From: Marmoricola sp.
GTDB taxonomy: Bacteria; Actinomycetota; Actinomycetes; Propionibacteriales; Nocardioidaceae
Length of the DNA: 64,000 nucleotides
Direction: 5' to 3'
NCBI GenBank assembly: GCA_025964795.1
Contig: JAOPYC010000189.1
Coordinates: 1 to 64,000 of the forward strand
The position numbers were made by a program, and so were the translations under genes. Positions 8,158 to 16,238 of the stretch are shown in pieces (positions within the stretch are counted from its first letter, which is position 1; each line of letters begins with the position of its first letter). The notes under the pieces were generated by a model. It had not been told where the DNA came from and did not search any database. It saw only the letters and a list, made by a program, of their open reading frames with translations.

Positions 8158-9153
8158 TCACATGCTGGTCACCGGGCCGGTCGAGCCCCGGACCACGAGC
8201 TGCGTCGGGAGCACCCGGGTGGGTCCACCGGCCTGCCGCAGTGGCACCTGGGTGACGAGCAGCTCGACCGCGCGCCGGCCGGCGTCCTCGGTCCGCTCGG
8301 CGAGGGTCGTCAGCGTCGGATGGCAGAAGTCGGCGCCGAAGACGTCGTCGAAGCCGACCACGCTGATCTCCCCCGGGACCGACACCCCGCGCTCGGCCAG
8401 CCGTCGCATCAGGCCGATCGCGAGGATGTCGTTGTGGCAGACCACGGCGGTCGCGCCGGAGGCCAGCACCGCGTCCGCCGCGGCGGGTCCCCCGCTGAGG
8501 GTGGGCAGGTAGGGCCCCGACCTCCTGACCTCCATGCCCCGCTCCGCCGCCGCGGCCTGGAGACCCTGCCAGCGCCGGGCTCCCGACCACGACTCAGCGG
8601 GGCCGCCCACGAACACGAAGGAGCGGTGCCCGTAGGACGCGAGGTGGTCCACGATCTGGTGCGTCCCCGAGTCATAGTCCGCCACCACGCAGCCCATCCC
8701 GGCCGTGGCCCGGTTGACCAGGGTGATCGGGGTGCGCGTCGCGGCGGTCCGCAGCTCGTCGTCGGTGAGCCGGGAGGCGGCGATCACGAACCCGTCCACC
8801 GCCCGTTCGAGCCGGCGTACGAGCTGGGCCTCCGCTGCGGAGCTCTCGGCGGTGTCCCCGAGGACCAGGGTCAGCCCGGCGTTCGCGGCGCCCCGCTCCG
8901 CCCCCTTGATCACCCCGGAGAAGTAGGGGTTGGTGATGTCGGGCACCAGCAGGGCGATGGTCCGGGTGCGGCCGGACTCCAGGGCCTGGGCGGCCGGGTT
9001 CGGGACGTAGCCGAGGCGCTCGGCCTCCGCGAGCACGCGCTCGCGGGTGCGGTGGTTCACCCGCTGCGGGCGGGAGAAGGCCCGCGAGACGGTCGAGGTC
9101 GCGACGCCGGCGGCGTGCGCCACGTCGGCGAGCGTGGGTCGGCGATCGGCCAT
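8158..9153 (-). CDS. LacI-family regulator of shikimate catabolism
   Basis: This 331-residue transcription factor has a LacI helix-turn-helix at residues 8-26 (LADVAHAAGVATSTVSRAF), a hinge helix (NPAAQALESGRT) and a periplasmic-binding-protein-like sensor domain ending in VGFDDVF and a ThrThr-Leu segment. It is divergent from a transporter / shikimate dehydrogenase / dehydroshikimate dehydratase operon, and a near-perfect LacI-type operator lies between them. Shikimate, quinate or an intermediate is the likely inducer. I chose the ATG at 9153 because residues upstream of it do not belong to the family and the helix-turn-helix starts at the usual distance. Confidence 0.9.
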   Translation of the reverse strand: MADRRPTLADVAHAAGVATSTVSRAFSRPQRVNHRTRERVLAEAERLGYVPNPAAQALESGRTRTIALLVPDITNPYFSGVIKGAERGAANAGLTLVLGDTAESSAAEAQLVRRLERAVDGFVIAASRLTDDELRTAATRTPITLVNRATAGMGCVVADYDSGTHQIVDHLASYGHRSFVFVGGPAESWSGARRWQGLQAAAAERGMEVRRSGPYLPTLSGGPAAADAVLASGATAVVCHNDILAIGLMRRLAERGVSVPGEISVVGFDDVFGADFCHPTLTTLAERTEDAGRRAVELLVTQVPLRQAGGPTRVLPTQLVVRGSTGPVTSM

Positions 9154-9162
9154 GGCCCGAGT

Positions 9163-9190
9163 ATGGCAAGAAATGGCAAACGCTTGCCAT
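9163..9190. promoter_or_regulatory. LacI-type operator between regulator and shikimate operon
   Basis: Bases 9173-9190 read ATGGCAAACGCTTGCCAT, a palindrome with seven-base arms (ATGGCAA/TTGCCAT) around a central ACGC, typical of LacI-family sites. A further half-site ATGGCAAG (9163-9170) lies directly upstream in the same orientation. The site is 10 bases from the regulator ATG and 56 bases from the transporter ATG, so it can control both directions. Confidence 0.8.
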
Positions 9191-9245
9191 GTGACCGCCG
9201 CCACTTTTAGCGTCCCGGAAAGCACCGACCACCAGGGAGCGCCTC

Positions 9246-10598
9246 ATGACCTCACCCATCGACGTCGTCAGGACACCCGGACGGGCCGCCGTGGCGGCCT
9301 GGACCGGCAGCGCGCTGGAGTACTACGACCTGGCCATCTACGGCACCGCGGCCGCCCTGGTCTTCCCGAAGATCTTCTTCCCCGAGGGCAACGACTCCGC
9401 GGCCTCGATCGCCGCGTTCGCCACCTTCGGCGTCGCCTACGTCGCCCGGCCGATCGGCTCGTTCCTGATGGGGCACATCGGCGATCGGCTCGGCCGCAAG
9501 AAGATCATGGTCGGGACGCTGCTGCTGATGGGCATCTCCACGTTCCTCGTCGGCTGCCTCCCGACGTACGGCCAGGTCGGGATGCTCGCGCCCGTCCTGC
9601 TGGTGACCCTGCGGCTGCTCCAGGGCCTGTCCGCCGCCGGCGAGCAGGCCGGAGCCAACTCCATGTCCTTCGAGCACGCACCCGAGGACCGGCGCGGCTT
9701 CTTCACCAGCTTCACCCTCAGCGGCACCCAGGGCGGCCAGGTGCTCGCTCCGGCGATCTTCCTCCCGCTCGCCGCCGTGCTGCCCGAGGACCAGCTGCTC
9801 TCGTGGGGCTGGCGGGTCCCCTTCCTGCTCAGCGCCGTCGTCGTCGTGGTCGGGATGATCATCCGGGTCAAGCTCGACGAGACGCCCGAGTTCCAGGCCG
9901 AGGAGAAGAACGACGAGGTGGCCCCCGCGCCGCTGGGCGTGCTCTTCCGCGACCACTGGGCCAGCGTGCTGCGCGTCTTCTTCGCGGCCTTCATCGCCAT
10001 GGTGAACACCATGTTCCAGGTGTTCGCCCTCAACTTCGCGACCTCCGACGACTACGGGATCGGGTTCGACAGCACGTTCATGCTCTGGCTGGCGATCATC
10101 GCCAACCTCGTCGCCATCAGCACGATCCCGTTCTGGGCGCGCCTCTCGGACCGGATCGGTCGCAAGCCGGTGTTCCTCACCGGCGTGATCGGCAGCGCCG
10201 TCCTGGTCACCGCGTTCCTCGGCGCCATCCGCAGCGGCAGCGAGCCGCTCACCTTCGTGCTCGGCGTGCTGCTGGCGGGAGTCGTCTACAGCATGCCGAA
10301 CGCCGTGTGGCCCGCGACGTACGCCGAGTACTTCCCCACCAGCGTCCGCCTGTCCGGCATGGCGATCGGCACCCAGTTCGGGTTCGCGCTCGCCGGCTTC
10401 ACCCCCACCATCGCCAGCGCCCTGATGGGTGGCGAGGCGGACAACTGGTACCTCGTCGCGCTCTTCGCGGTGGGCGCCTGCGTGATCTCGGCGATCGCCG
10501 TGCTGAGCGGCCCCAACGGGACCCACCAGGTGGGCACCAGCGAGGTGGGTCGCCGTCGGCCGGCCTTCCCGCGCACCGTCGCGATGAGCCGCGCATGA
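9246..10598 (+). CDS. MFS transporter of the metabolite:H+ symporter group, likely shikimate/quinate uptake
   Basis: This 450-residue inner-membrane protein has about twelve transmembrane helices and the major-facilitator loop motif GHIGDRLGRKK after helix 2, repeated as DRIGRK in the second half. The N-terminus with GSALEYYDLAIYG is typical of the MHS group, which includes ShiA, KgtP and ProP. The start is supported by AGGGAGCG upstream. It overlaps a shikimate dehydrogenase gene by four bases (ATGA), followed by a dehydroshikimate dehydratase gene, so shikimate, quinate or dehydroshikimate is the likely substrate. Corynebacterium glutamicum has the same set of functions in its qsu cluster. 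Confidence 0.85.
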   Translation: MTSPIDVVRTPGRAAVAAWTGSALEYYDLAIYGTAAALVFPKIFFPEGNDSAASIAAFATFGVAYVARPIGSFLMGHIGDRLGRKKIMVGTLLLMGISTFLVGCLPTYGQVGMLAPVLLVTLRLLQGLSAAGEQAGANSMSFEHAPEDRRGFFTSFTLSGTQGGQVLAPAIFLPLAAVLPEDQLLSWGWRVPFLLSAVVVVVGMIIRVKLDETPEFQAEEKNDEVAPAPLGVLFRDHWASVLRVFFAAFIAMVNTMFQVFALNFATSDDYGIGFDSTFMLWLAIIANLVAISTIPFWARLSDRIGRKPVFLTGVIGSAVLVTAFLGAIRSGSEPLTFVLGVLLAGVVYSMPNAVWPATYAEYFPTSVRLSGMAIGTQFGFALAGFTPTIASALMGGEADNWYLVALFAVGACVISAIAVLSGPNGTHQVGTSEVGRRRPAFPRTVAMSRA

Positions 10599-11452
10599 GC
10601 ACCTCGCAAGAATCCTTCGTCCTCGGCCTGGTCGGCGGCGGGATCAGCGCGTCGCTCACCCCGGCCATGCAGATGCGCGAGGGCCGGGCCAGCGGCGTGT
10701 CGCTGACCTACCGGCTGATCGACATGGACCGGCTCGGGCTGGGAGTCGCCGACCTCCCCGACGTGCTGGCCTGGACCCAGAGGCTCGGCTTCGACGGCCT
10801 GAACGTCACGCACCCGTTCAAGCAGGCGATCGTGCCCCTGCTCGACGAGCTCTCCGAGGACGCCGCCGACCTGGGCGCGGTGAACACCGTGCTGTTCCGT
10901 GGCGGCCGGATGCTCGGCCGCAACACCGACTGGTCGGGCTACAGCAGCGCGTTCCGCTCGGTGCTCCCGGACGCCGTGCACGACCGCGCCGTGCTCGTGG
11001 GTGCCGGAGGCGCGGGGGCGGCCGTGGGCTACGGCCTGCTGCGCCAGGGGGCCGCGCACGTCGCGGTCCTCGACGCGGAGGAGAACCGGGCGGCCGGCGT
11101 CACCGAGCGGCTGGCCAGGCGCTTCGGCGAGGACCGCGTCTCGATCGCGTACGACGTGGGCCAGGCACTCCACGACGCCAGCGGCGTCGTGAACGCGACC
11201 CCGGTCGGCATGGTCGGCCACCCCGGCTCGGCCCTGCCGGCCGACCTGCTGCGCCGGGACCTCTGGGTCAGCGACGTCGTCTACTTCCCGCTCGAGACCG
11301 AGCTGGTGGCCACCGCCCGCTCCCGTGGCTGCCGGGTGCTGCCCGGCGGCGGGATGGCCGTGCAGCAGGCCGTGGGCGCCTTCGAGTACTTCACCGGCCG
11401 CACCCCCGATCCGGCCCGGATGGCCCGGCACTTCGAGGAGCTGACCGCCTGA
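10595..11452 (+). CDS. Catabolic shikimate (quinate) dehydrogenase
   Basis: This 285-residue AroE-family enzyme oxidises shikimate to 3-dehydroshikimate (or quinate to dehydroquinate). The substrate pocket serines are in ISASLTPAM (Ser18, Ser20). The catalytic lysine is Lys76 in NVTHPFK and the catalytic aspartate Asp112 in NTDW. The cofactor loop GAGGAG is at 136-141. In place of the NRT-type motif of NADPH enzymes there is an acidic residue (LDAEEN), which favours NAD and a catabolic role. The start overlaps the transporter stop (ATGA) and the stop overlaps the next ATG by one base. Its placement with the dehydratase supports catabolism rather than aromatic amino-acid synthesis. Confidence 0.88.
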   Translation: MSTSQESFVLGLVGGGISASLTPAMQMREGRASGVSLTYRLIDMDRLGLGVADLPDVLAWTQRLGFDGLNVTHPFKQAIVPLLDELSEDAADLGAVNTVLFRGGRMLGRNTDWSGYSSAFRSVLPDAVHDRAVLVGAGGAGAAVGYGLLRQGAAHVAVLDAEENRAAGVTERLARRFGEDRVSIAYDVGQALHDASGVVNATPVGMVGHPGSALPADLLRRDLWVSDVVYFPLETELVATARSRGCRVLPGGGMAVQQAVGAFEYFTGRTPDPARMARHFEELTA

Positions 11453-13281
11453 TGCGGAAGGGCATCGCCACGGTCTCCCTCAGCGGGGTGCTCGGCGACA
11501 AGCTCGACGCCGTGGCGCGTGCCGGGTTCGACGCCATCGAGCTCTTCGACAACGACCTGATCGGTTCGCCGCTCAGCCCGCGCGACGTCGCCTCGCGCTG
11601 TGCCGACCTCGGCCTGGAGATCGCCCTGTTCCAGCCGATCCGTGACCTGGAGGGCGTTCCGCCCGAGCGCTTCGAGGGCGTGCTGCACCGGTTGCGGACC
11701 AAACTGGGGGTGATGGGCGACCTCGGCGCCACCACCCTGCTGGCCTGCTCCAACGCCGGTGCCGACGCGGTCGACGACGTCGACCTCACCGCCGAGCAGC
11801 TGCACCGGGTGGGCGAGGTGGCCGGGGAGCACGGGGTCACCGTCGCCTTCGAGGCCCTCGCCTGGGGCCGGCACGTCAACCGGGTCGGCCAGGCCTGGGA
11901 GGCCGTCACGCGTGCCGACCACCCGGCGGTCACCCTCGCCGTCGACACCTTTCACATCCTGGCGCGCGGCGACGACGGCACCGCGCTGGCAGGCGTGCCC
12001 GGCGACCGGATCGGCTTCCTGCAGGTGGCCGACGCCCCCCTGCTCGACATGAACCTGCTCGAGTGGAGCCGGCACTTCCGGTGCTTCCCCGGCCAGGGGA
12101 CCCTCGACGTGACGGGGGTCGTCGCCGCGACCCTGGCGGCCGGCTACCGCGGGCCGCTGTCGCTCGAGGTGTTCAGCGACGTCGTCCGCGAGACCGACGC
12201 GCTCGTCACCGCGCGCGCCGCCATGCGCTCGCTGCTCTTCCTCGGGGACCAGCTGGCCCACGCCGTACCCGCCGTCGAGCGCGACCTGGTCTCCGCAGCC
12301 CCACCACCGGCCGCTCGCACCGACGCGGCGTTCCTGGAGATCGCCAACCCCGCCGGTGACTCCGACGTCGAGAAGCTCTTCGGGGCGCTCGGCTTCGTCC
12401 TCGCCGGGCGGCACCGCTCCAAGCCGGTGACCTGGTGGCGCAACGGCGACGCCCACGTGGTGCTGAACGACGGTCCGGGCCCTCCGAGAAGTCCGCACGC
12501 GACCGCGCTCGGGGTCTCGGCCCCGCCGGTCGAGACGGTCGCGGCCCGAGCGGCGGCGCTGCTGTGGCCGGAGGTGAGCACCACGCGCGGTGCCGACGAG
12601 GCGATGCTGCCGGGGATCACCTCGCCCTCGGGGCTGCACGTCTTCGTCAGCGACACCCCTGGCCACGACGACCACTGGCAGCGGGACTTCGAGCCGGTCG
12701 AGCACGCCGGGGTCGGCACCTGGCTGGGCATCGACCACCTCGCGATCTCGGTGCCGCCGCACCAGCTGAACGAGGAGACGGCCTTCTTCCGGACGTTGTT
12801 CGATCTCGCGCCGGGGGCGCCGGAGGAGTTCATGGAGCCGCACGGACGGCTGCGCAGCCTGGCGCTCCGGCCCGCCGACGGGGACCTCCGCGTGGTGCTC
12901 AACGTCAGCGAGGCGTCGGCCGAGGCACCCTACGGCGTCACCCAGGTCGCCTTCCGCTGCGACCACGTGGCCCGGGTGGTCGACGAGCTGCGGTCGCGCG
13001 GAGTTCCGTTCCTGCGGATCCCGGACAACTACTACGTCGACCTGGTGGCGAGGTTCGACCTCGCTGCTGAGGACGTCGCCCGGCTACGCCACCACCAGCT
13101 GCTCTACGACCGCAGCCCCCGCGGCGAGCTGCTGCACGCCTACACCGACCCCTTGGCGACCGGGTTCCACGTGGAGCTGCTCGAACGACGGGGCGACTAC
13201 GACGGCTACGGCAGCGCCAACACCTTCGTCCGGCTGGCCGCGCAGGCCTCGGACCCGGCCGGCGTCGTCGTCGGGTCGTGA
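11452..13281 (+). CDS. qsuB: Two-domain 3-dehydroshikimate dehydratase (QsuB/QuiC1 type)
   Basis: This 609-residue enzyme dehydrates 3-dehydroshikimate to protocatechuate. Residues 1-270 form a sugar-isomerase-like TIM barrel whose metal ligands are Glu134, Asp165, Gln191 and Glu239, the spacing known for QuiC1. Residues 285-600 form a vicinal-oxygen-chelate domain resembling 4-hydroxyphenylpyruvate dioxygenase, with a candidate metal histidine in GIDHLAI and the late glutamate in FHVELLER. In QsuB/QuiC1 the second domain is known to affect activity but its own reaction is uncertain. The gene is the last of the transporter / dehydrogenase / dehydratase operon. No protocatechuate ring-cleavage genes follow, so they must be elsewhere. 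Confidence 0.9.
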   Translation: MRKGIATVSLSGVLGDKLDAVARAGFDAIELFDNDLIGSPLSPRDVASRCADLGLEIALFQPIRDLEGVPPERFEGVLHRLRTKLGVMGDLGATTLLACSNAGADAVDDVDLTAEQLHRVGEVAGEHGVTVAFEALAWGRHVNRVGQAWEAVTRADHPAVTLAVDTFHILARGDDGTALAGVPGDRIGFLQVADAPLLDMNLLEWSRHFRCFPGQGTLDVTGVVAATLAAGYRGPLSLEVFSDVVRETDALVTARAAMRSLLFLGDQLAHAVPAVERDLVSAAPPPAARTDAAFLEIANPAGDSDVEKLFGALGFVLAGRHRSKPVTWWRNGDAHVVLNDGPGPPRSPHATALGVSAPPVETVAARAAALLWPEVSTTRGADEAMLPGITSPSGLHVFVSDTPGHDDHWQRDFEPVEHAGVGTWLGIDHLAISVPPHQLNEETAFFRTLFDLAPGAPEEFMEPHGRLRSLALRPADGDLRVVLNVSEASAEAPYGVTQVAFRCDHVARVVDELRSRGVPFLRIPDNYYVDLVARFDLAAEDVARLRHHQLLYDRSPRGELLHAYTDPLATGFHVELLERRGDYDGYGSANTFVRLAAQASDPAGVVVGS

Positions 13282-13300
13282 CCCCGGCCCACTGCGCGAC

Positions 13301-13306
13301 TAGGGT
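13301..13306 (+). promoter_or_regulatory. -10 box of the GAF-ANTAR operon
   Basis: TAGGGT lies six bases before the GTG start at 13313 and no Shine-Dalgarno sequence is present, which fits a leaderless transcript. Confidence 0.5.
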
Positions 13307-13312
13307 GACAGG

Positions 13313-13969
13313 GTGACCTCGAGCCAGATCGACGAGCAGCTCGTGTGGCTGTGCGACGAGGTCGTGAGCGCCACCGGGGTCACCGGCTGTGGCGTGATGA
13401 TGACGACCGACGGCGGCCAGGGAATCACTGCGCACGCCTCGGACCGGTACGCCAGAAGCGCCGAGGACCTCCAGCAGACCCTCGGCGAGGGGCCCGGCGT
13501 CGCGGCCTCGGCGTCCGGGGCGGTGGTCCTGGTCCCCGACCTCGGCGACGTGCGCGACACCGCCCTCAGCCGCTGGCCCACCTTCGCCCGCGAGGCGATC
13601 GGCCTCGGGGTGCACGCGGCCTTCGCCTTCCCGCTGCTGCTCGGGGCCTCCCGGCTCGGGGCGCTGAGCCTCTACCGCCTCGAGGCCGGCGCGCTCAGCC
13701 CGGAGCACGTGTCGCACGGCCGGGTGACCGCCGATGCAGTGGCGCTCCGGCTGGCCGACCCGACCGGCACGATCTCGAACAACGACCTGCAGATCGACCC
13801 CATGCGCGTCCACCAGGCGGCGGGGATGGTGATGGTCCAGCTCGGCATCCCGATCGACCAGGCCCTGCTGCGGCTGCGGGCCGCCGCCTACGCGGACGGG
13901 CTGAGCGTGGACGAGCTGGCCGATGCCATCGTGCAGCGACGTCGCCGCCTGTCGAAGGAGGACGGATGA
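13313..13969 (+). CDS. GAF and ANTAR domain protein (first of pair)
   Basis: This 218-residue protein has a GAF-type sensor domain (about residues 10-150) and a C-terminal ANTAR domain (about 165-215, with the segment VHQAAGMVMVQLGIPIDQAL). ANTAR domains bind paired RNA hairpins and act as transcription antiterminators or related RNA regulators. The phosphorylatable receiver domain of classical ANTAR proteins is absent; the GAF domain presumably senses a ligand or redox state. The GTG start is chosen from the -10 box TAGGGT six bases before it. It overlaps the next GAF-ANTAR gene by ATGA, so the two proteins are made together and may pair. Confidence 0.85.
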   Translation: MTSSQIDEQLVWLCDEVVSATGVTGCGVMMTTDGGQGITAHASDRYARSAEDLQQTLGEGPGVAASASGAVVLVPDLGDVRDTALSRWPTFAREAIGLGVHAAFAFPLLLGASRLGALSLYRLEAGALSPEHVSHGRVTADAVALRLADPTGTISNNDLQIDPMRVHQAAGMVMVQLGIPIDQALLRLRAAAYADGLSVDELADAIVQRRRRLSKEDG

Positions 13970-14727
13970 CCCCGGACAACATGTTGCAGAAGCAGGCCCG
14001 GCTGGCCCAGCGCTTCGTGGACCTGGCCGACACGCTCGTCGACGACTACGACGTGGTCGAGGTCCTCGACGGCCTGATGAACACCTGCCTCGAGCTGCTC
14101 GACGTCGACGAGGCCGGCATGCTGCTCAACGACGGGCACGGCAACCTGCAGCGCGTCGCCTCCTCCAGCGAGGAGGCCCGGCTGCTCGAGCTGCTCCAGG
14201 TGCAGACCCGCGAAGGTCCCTGCTTCGAGGCGGTCCAGACCGGCCAGTCGATCGTCGTGCACGACATCGAGAAGACTCGCGACCGGTGGCCGACCTTCGC
14301 GGACCGCGCCACCGCGGACGGGTTCAGCTCGGTCTACGCCTTCCCGATGCGGCTGCGCGAGGCCACCATCGGCGGGCTCAACCTGTTCGGGTCCGAGCGC
14401 AACGCGCTCGGCGAGCAGGACCGGGTCATCGCCAAGGCCCTGGCCGACGTCGCCACCATCGGCATCCTCCAGCAGCGCTCGCTGCACCGCTCGTCGCTGC
14501 TCGCGGAGAACCTCCAACGGGCGTTGAACACCCGGATCGTGGTGGAGCAGGCCAAGGGCATCTTGTCCGAGCGCGGCAACCTGCGGATGGACGAGACCTT
14601 CAACCTGCTCCGCTCCTACGCGCGCAGCCACAACGTCAAGCTGAGCGACCTCGCCCACGGCGTCGTGCACCCGCCCCATCTGGCCGACGCCGTGCTCGCC
14701 GAACGGCACGTCAAGGGCGGGCGCTGA
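13966..14727 (+). CDS. GAF and ANTAR domain protein (second of pair)
   Basis: This 253-residue protein repeats the architecture of its upstream neighbour: a longer N-terminal helix, a GAF domain (about residues 25-165, with REGPCFEAVQTGQ) and an ANTAR domain (about 185-240, with VVEQAKGILSERG). The sequence between the GAF and ANTAR domains looks helical and may mediate dimerisation. Its RNA targets are unknown. Two hairpin-rich stretches and a cobalamin riboswitch lie directly downstream, but their loops do not fit the known ANTAR target. Translation is coupled to the first gene by the ATGA overlap. Confidence 0.87.
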   Translation: MTPDNMLQKQARLAQRFVDLADTLVDDYDVVEVLDGLMNTCLELLDVDEAGMLLNDGHGNLQRVASSSEEARLLELLQVQTREGPCFEAVQTGQSIVVHDIEKTRDRWPTFADRATADGFSSVYAFPMRLREATIGGLNLFGSERNALGEQDRVIAKALADVATIGILQQRSLHRSSLLAENLQRALNTRIVVEQAKGILSERGNLRMDETFNLLRSYARSHNVKLSDLAHGVVHPPHLADAVLAERHVKGGR

Positions 14728-14787
14728 CCCGGCTTTCCTCGGTTCTCGCTCTGGCCAAACCGGTGGGGCTCCCGTAATCTCACCCGG

Positions 14788-14822
14788 GACGGGTCGGACC
14801 CGTCTTGCGCCCATGGGGCGCA
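14788..14822 (+). terminator. Tandem hairpins after the GAF-ANTAR operon
   Basis: Two perfect seven-base-pair stems with three-base loops lie back to back: GACGGGT-CGG-ACCCGTC (14788-14804) and TGCGCCC-ATG-GGGCGCA (14806-14822). They start 60 bases after the stop codon. There is no clear T run, which is common for terminators in GC-rich actinobacteria. Termination is the simplest reading. Confidence 0.5.
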
Positions 14823-14996
14823 GCAGCCCGGACCCCGCTGCGATCGCTAGAAGACCACGCAATCTTGGGGCAGTCCGTGCGCGATTTCGAGGAGCACCAG
14901 CCGGCCGGGGTCTTCCCTGCGCGCGACCGGGTGTCCACCTCGCTGTGCCTGCGTCACGCGCCAGCCTCATTCCAGCCCGACTGCCCGGGGACCCGA

Positions 14997-15110
14997 GCGA
15001 GCCACACTCCCTCCACTTGGTGTGAGCTCGCAGACGGGGGTCATGGGTCCTTCGGCCCCAGGGGCCTCGGGCGAGCCACACACCCGCCAACTGTGTGGTC
15101 TCGCCCGAGG
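14997..15110. repeat. Twin related hairpins upstream of the cobG riboswitch
   Basis: Two hairpins share the core GCGAGCCACAC. The first (14997-15031) has an eleven-pair stem with one bulged A and a twelve-base loop. The second (15065-15110) has an eighteen-pair stem with one bulged T and a nine-base loop. They look like two copies of one palindromic repeat, possibly a REP-type element, and may also act as terminators. The other unassigned bases between 14823 and 15130 hold no gene that I can support. Confidence 0.55.
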
Positions 15111-15130
15111 TGGGCGGGGTAGCGTGACCC

Positions 15131-15360
15131 CTGCCAGTCGACCGCCACGGTTCGCCCGTGGGGGTCAGGGAACCCGGTGCGACTCCGGGACTGACGCGCA
15201 GCGGTGTGGGTGACGGGCGGAACTCTGTCTCACGACAGGCCACTGGACGAACAGTCCGGGAAGGTGTTCCGGTCCGGGTGATCCCGAGTCCGAAGACCTG
15301 CTGGCCCTTGCGGCGCCTGCCGTGAGGTCACCACGGGCTTCGCGCACGAGCCCAGACCTC
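15131..15360 (+). promoter_or_regulatory. Cobalamin riboswitch and expression platform before cobG
   Basis: The conserved core AGGGAACCCGGTGCGACTCC lies around 15168 and is followed by GACGCGCAGCGGTG. The B12 box is AGTCCGAAGACCTGC (15288-15302). Helix P1 can form between GCCAG (15133-15137) and CTGGC (15301-15305). Downstream, GAGGTC (15324-15329) pairs with GACCTC (15355-15360), with an inner stem GGGCT/AGCCC, and this hairpin ends directly at the GAAGGA ribosome binding site of cobG. It is a likely switch element. Adenosylcobalamin should repress the cobG-cobH-cobIJ operon. Confidence 0.93.
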
Positions 15361-15371
15361 GAAGGATCGTC

Positions 15372-16238
15372 GTGCAGGGATCACCAGCTGCCGAGCGCAC
15401 TCGTCGCGACCTGTGTCCCGGTGTGCTCCGACCGTGGCCGGCCGACGACGGCGCCCTGGTCCGGATCCGGCTCGTGGGCGGCCGCGTCGCTCCGGCCCAG
15501 CTGACCGGGCTCGCGGAGGTCGCGCGGGCGTACGGCGACGGCCGGCTCCACCTCACGGGCCGGGCCAACCTCCAGCTGCGCAGCCTCCCGTCCACGGGCG
15601 AGGGTCTGCCCGCCGACGTGGTGTCGGCCATCGAGGGCACCGGCCTGCTGCCGTCGCGCACCCACGAGCTGGTGCGCAACATCATGATGTCGCCGCTGAG
15701 CGGGATCTCCGGTGGCCGGGCCGACCTGCGCGAGGTCGCAGACGACCTGGACCGACGGCTGTGCGCCGACCCGACGCTGTCCTCGCTGCCCGGCCGCTTC
15801 CTGTTCGTCCTCGACGACGGCCGGGGCGACCTCGGCGGCCGGACCACCGACCTCGGCGCCGTGGCCCTGGACGCCACGACGGCCCAGGTCCGCCTGGGCT
15901 CGCACACGTGGGGTGCGGTCGTCGACGTCCGTGACCTGGCCGGGCACCTGGTCGACCTGGCCCGGGAGTTCGTCCGGGCCCGCGGGGACGGACCGAGCGC
16001 GCCGTGGCACGTCGACGAGCTGGGCTCGCCGCTGGCGTCGCCGGCCCCGGCCGACCCGCGCACCGACGTCACCGCTCCGGCGACCCCGTTCGGCCCGGTC
16101 GGGGGCGCCGAGCACGTGCCGGTGCCCGACGGAGTCCTCGACCAGCACCTCGTCGGCCACCTGGTCGAGCGGGCTGCCGGGCGGGACCTGGTGGTGACAC
16201 CCTGGCACGGTGTCCTGGTGGCGGGAGGCGACCGATGA
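15372..16238 (+). CDS. cobG: CobG-like protein (precorrin-3B synthase) lacking the Fe-S region
   Basis: CobG is the monooxygenase that makes precorrin-3B in the aerobic B12 pathway. This 288-residue protein has the N-terminal ferredoxin-like half domain (CPGVLRPW, then LTGRANLQLRSL), the middle domain (ELVRNIMMSPLSG, LPGRFLFVLDDGRGD) and the second half domain ending in TPWHGVLV. It stops there. In full-length CobG the region after this TPW motif carries the cysteines for the 4Fe-4S cluster; here it is absent, and only two scattered cysteines remain. The next gene starts in the stop codon, so the tail is deleted rather than frameshifted. The GTG at 15372 has GAAGGA five bases upstream. The enzyme may be inactive or work differently. 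Confidence 0.8.
   Translation: MQGSPAAERTRRDLCPGVLRPWPADDGALVRIRLVGGRVAPAQLTGLAEVARAYGDGRLHLTGRANLQLRSLPSTGEGLPADVVSAIEGTGLLPSRTHELVRNIMMSPLSGISGGRADLREVADDLDRRLCADPTLSSLPGRFLFVLDDGRGDLGGRTTDLGAVALDATTAQVRLGSHTWGAVVDVRDLAGHLVDLAREFVRARGDGPSAPWHVDELGSPLASPAPADPRTDVTAPATPFGPVGGAEHVPVPDGVLDQHLVGHLVERAAGRDLVVTPWHGVLVAGGDR

Noticed and set aside
14997-15110. Twin hairpins as a classical ANTAR target
   Set aside because: Known targets have two six-base loops with fixed A and G positions; these loops are 9 and 12 bases.
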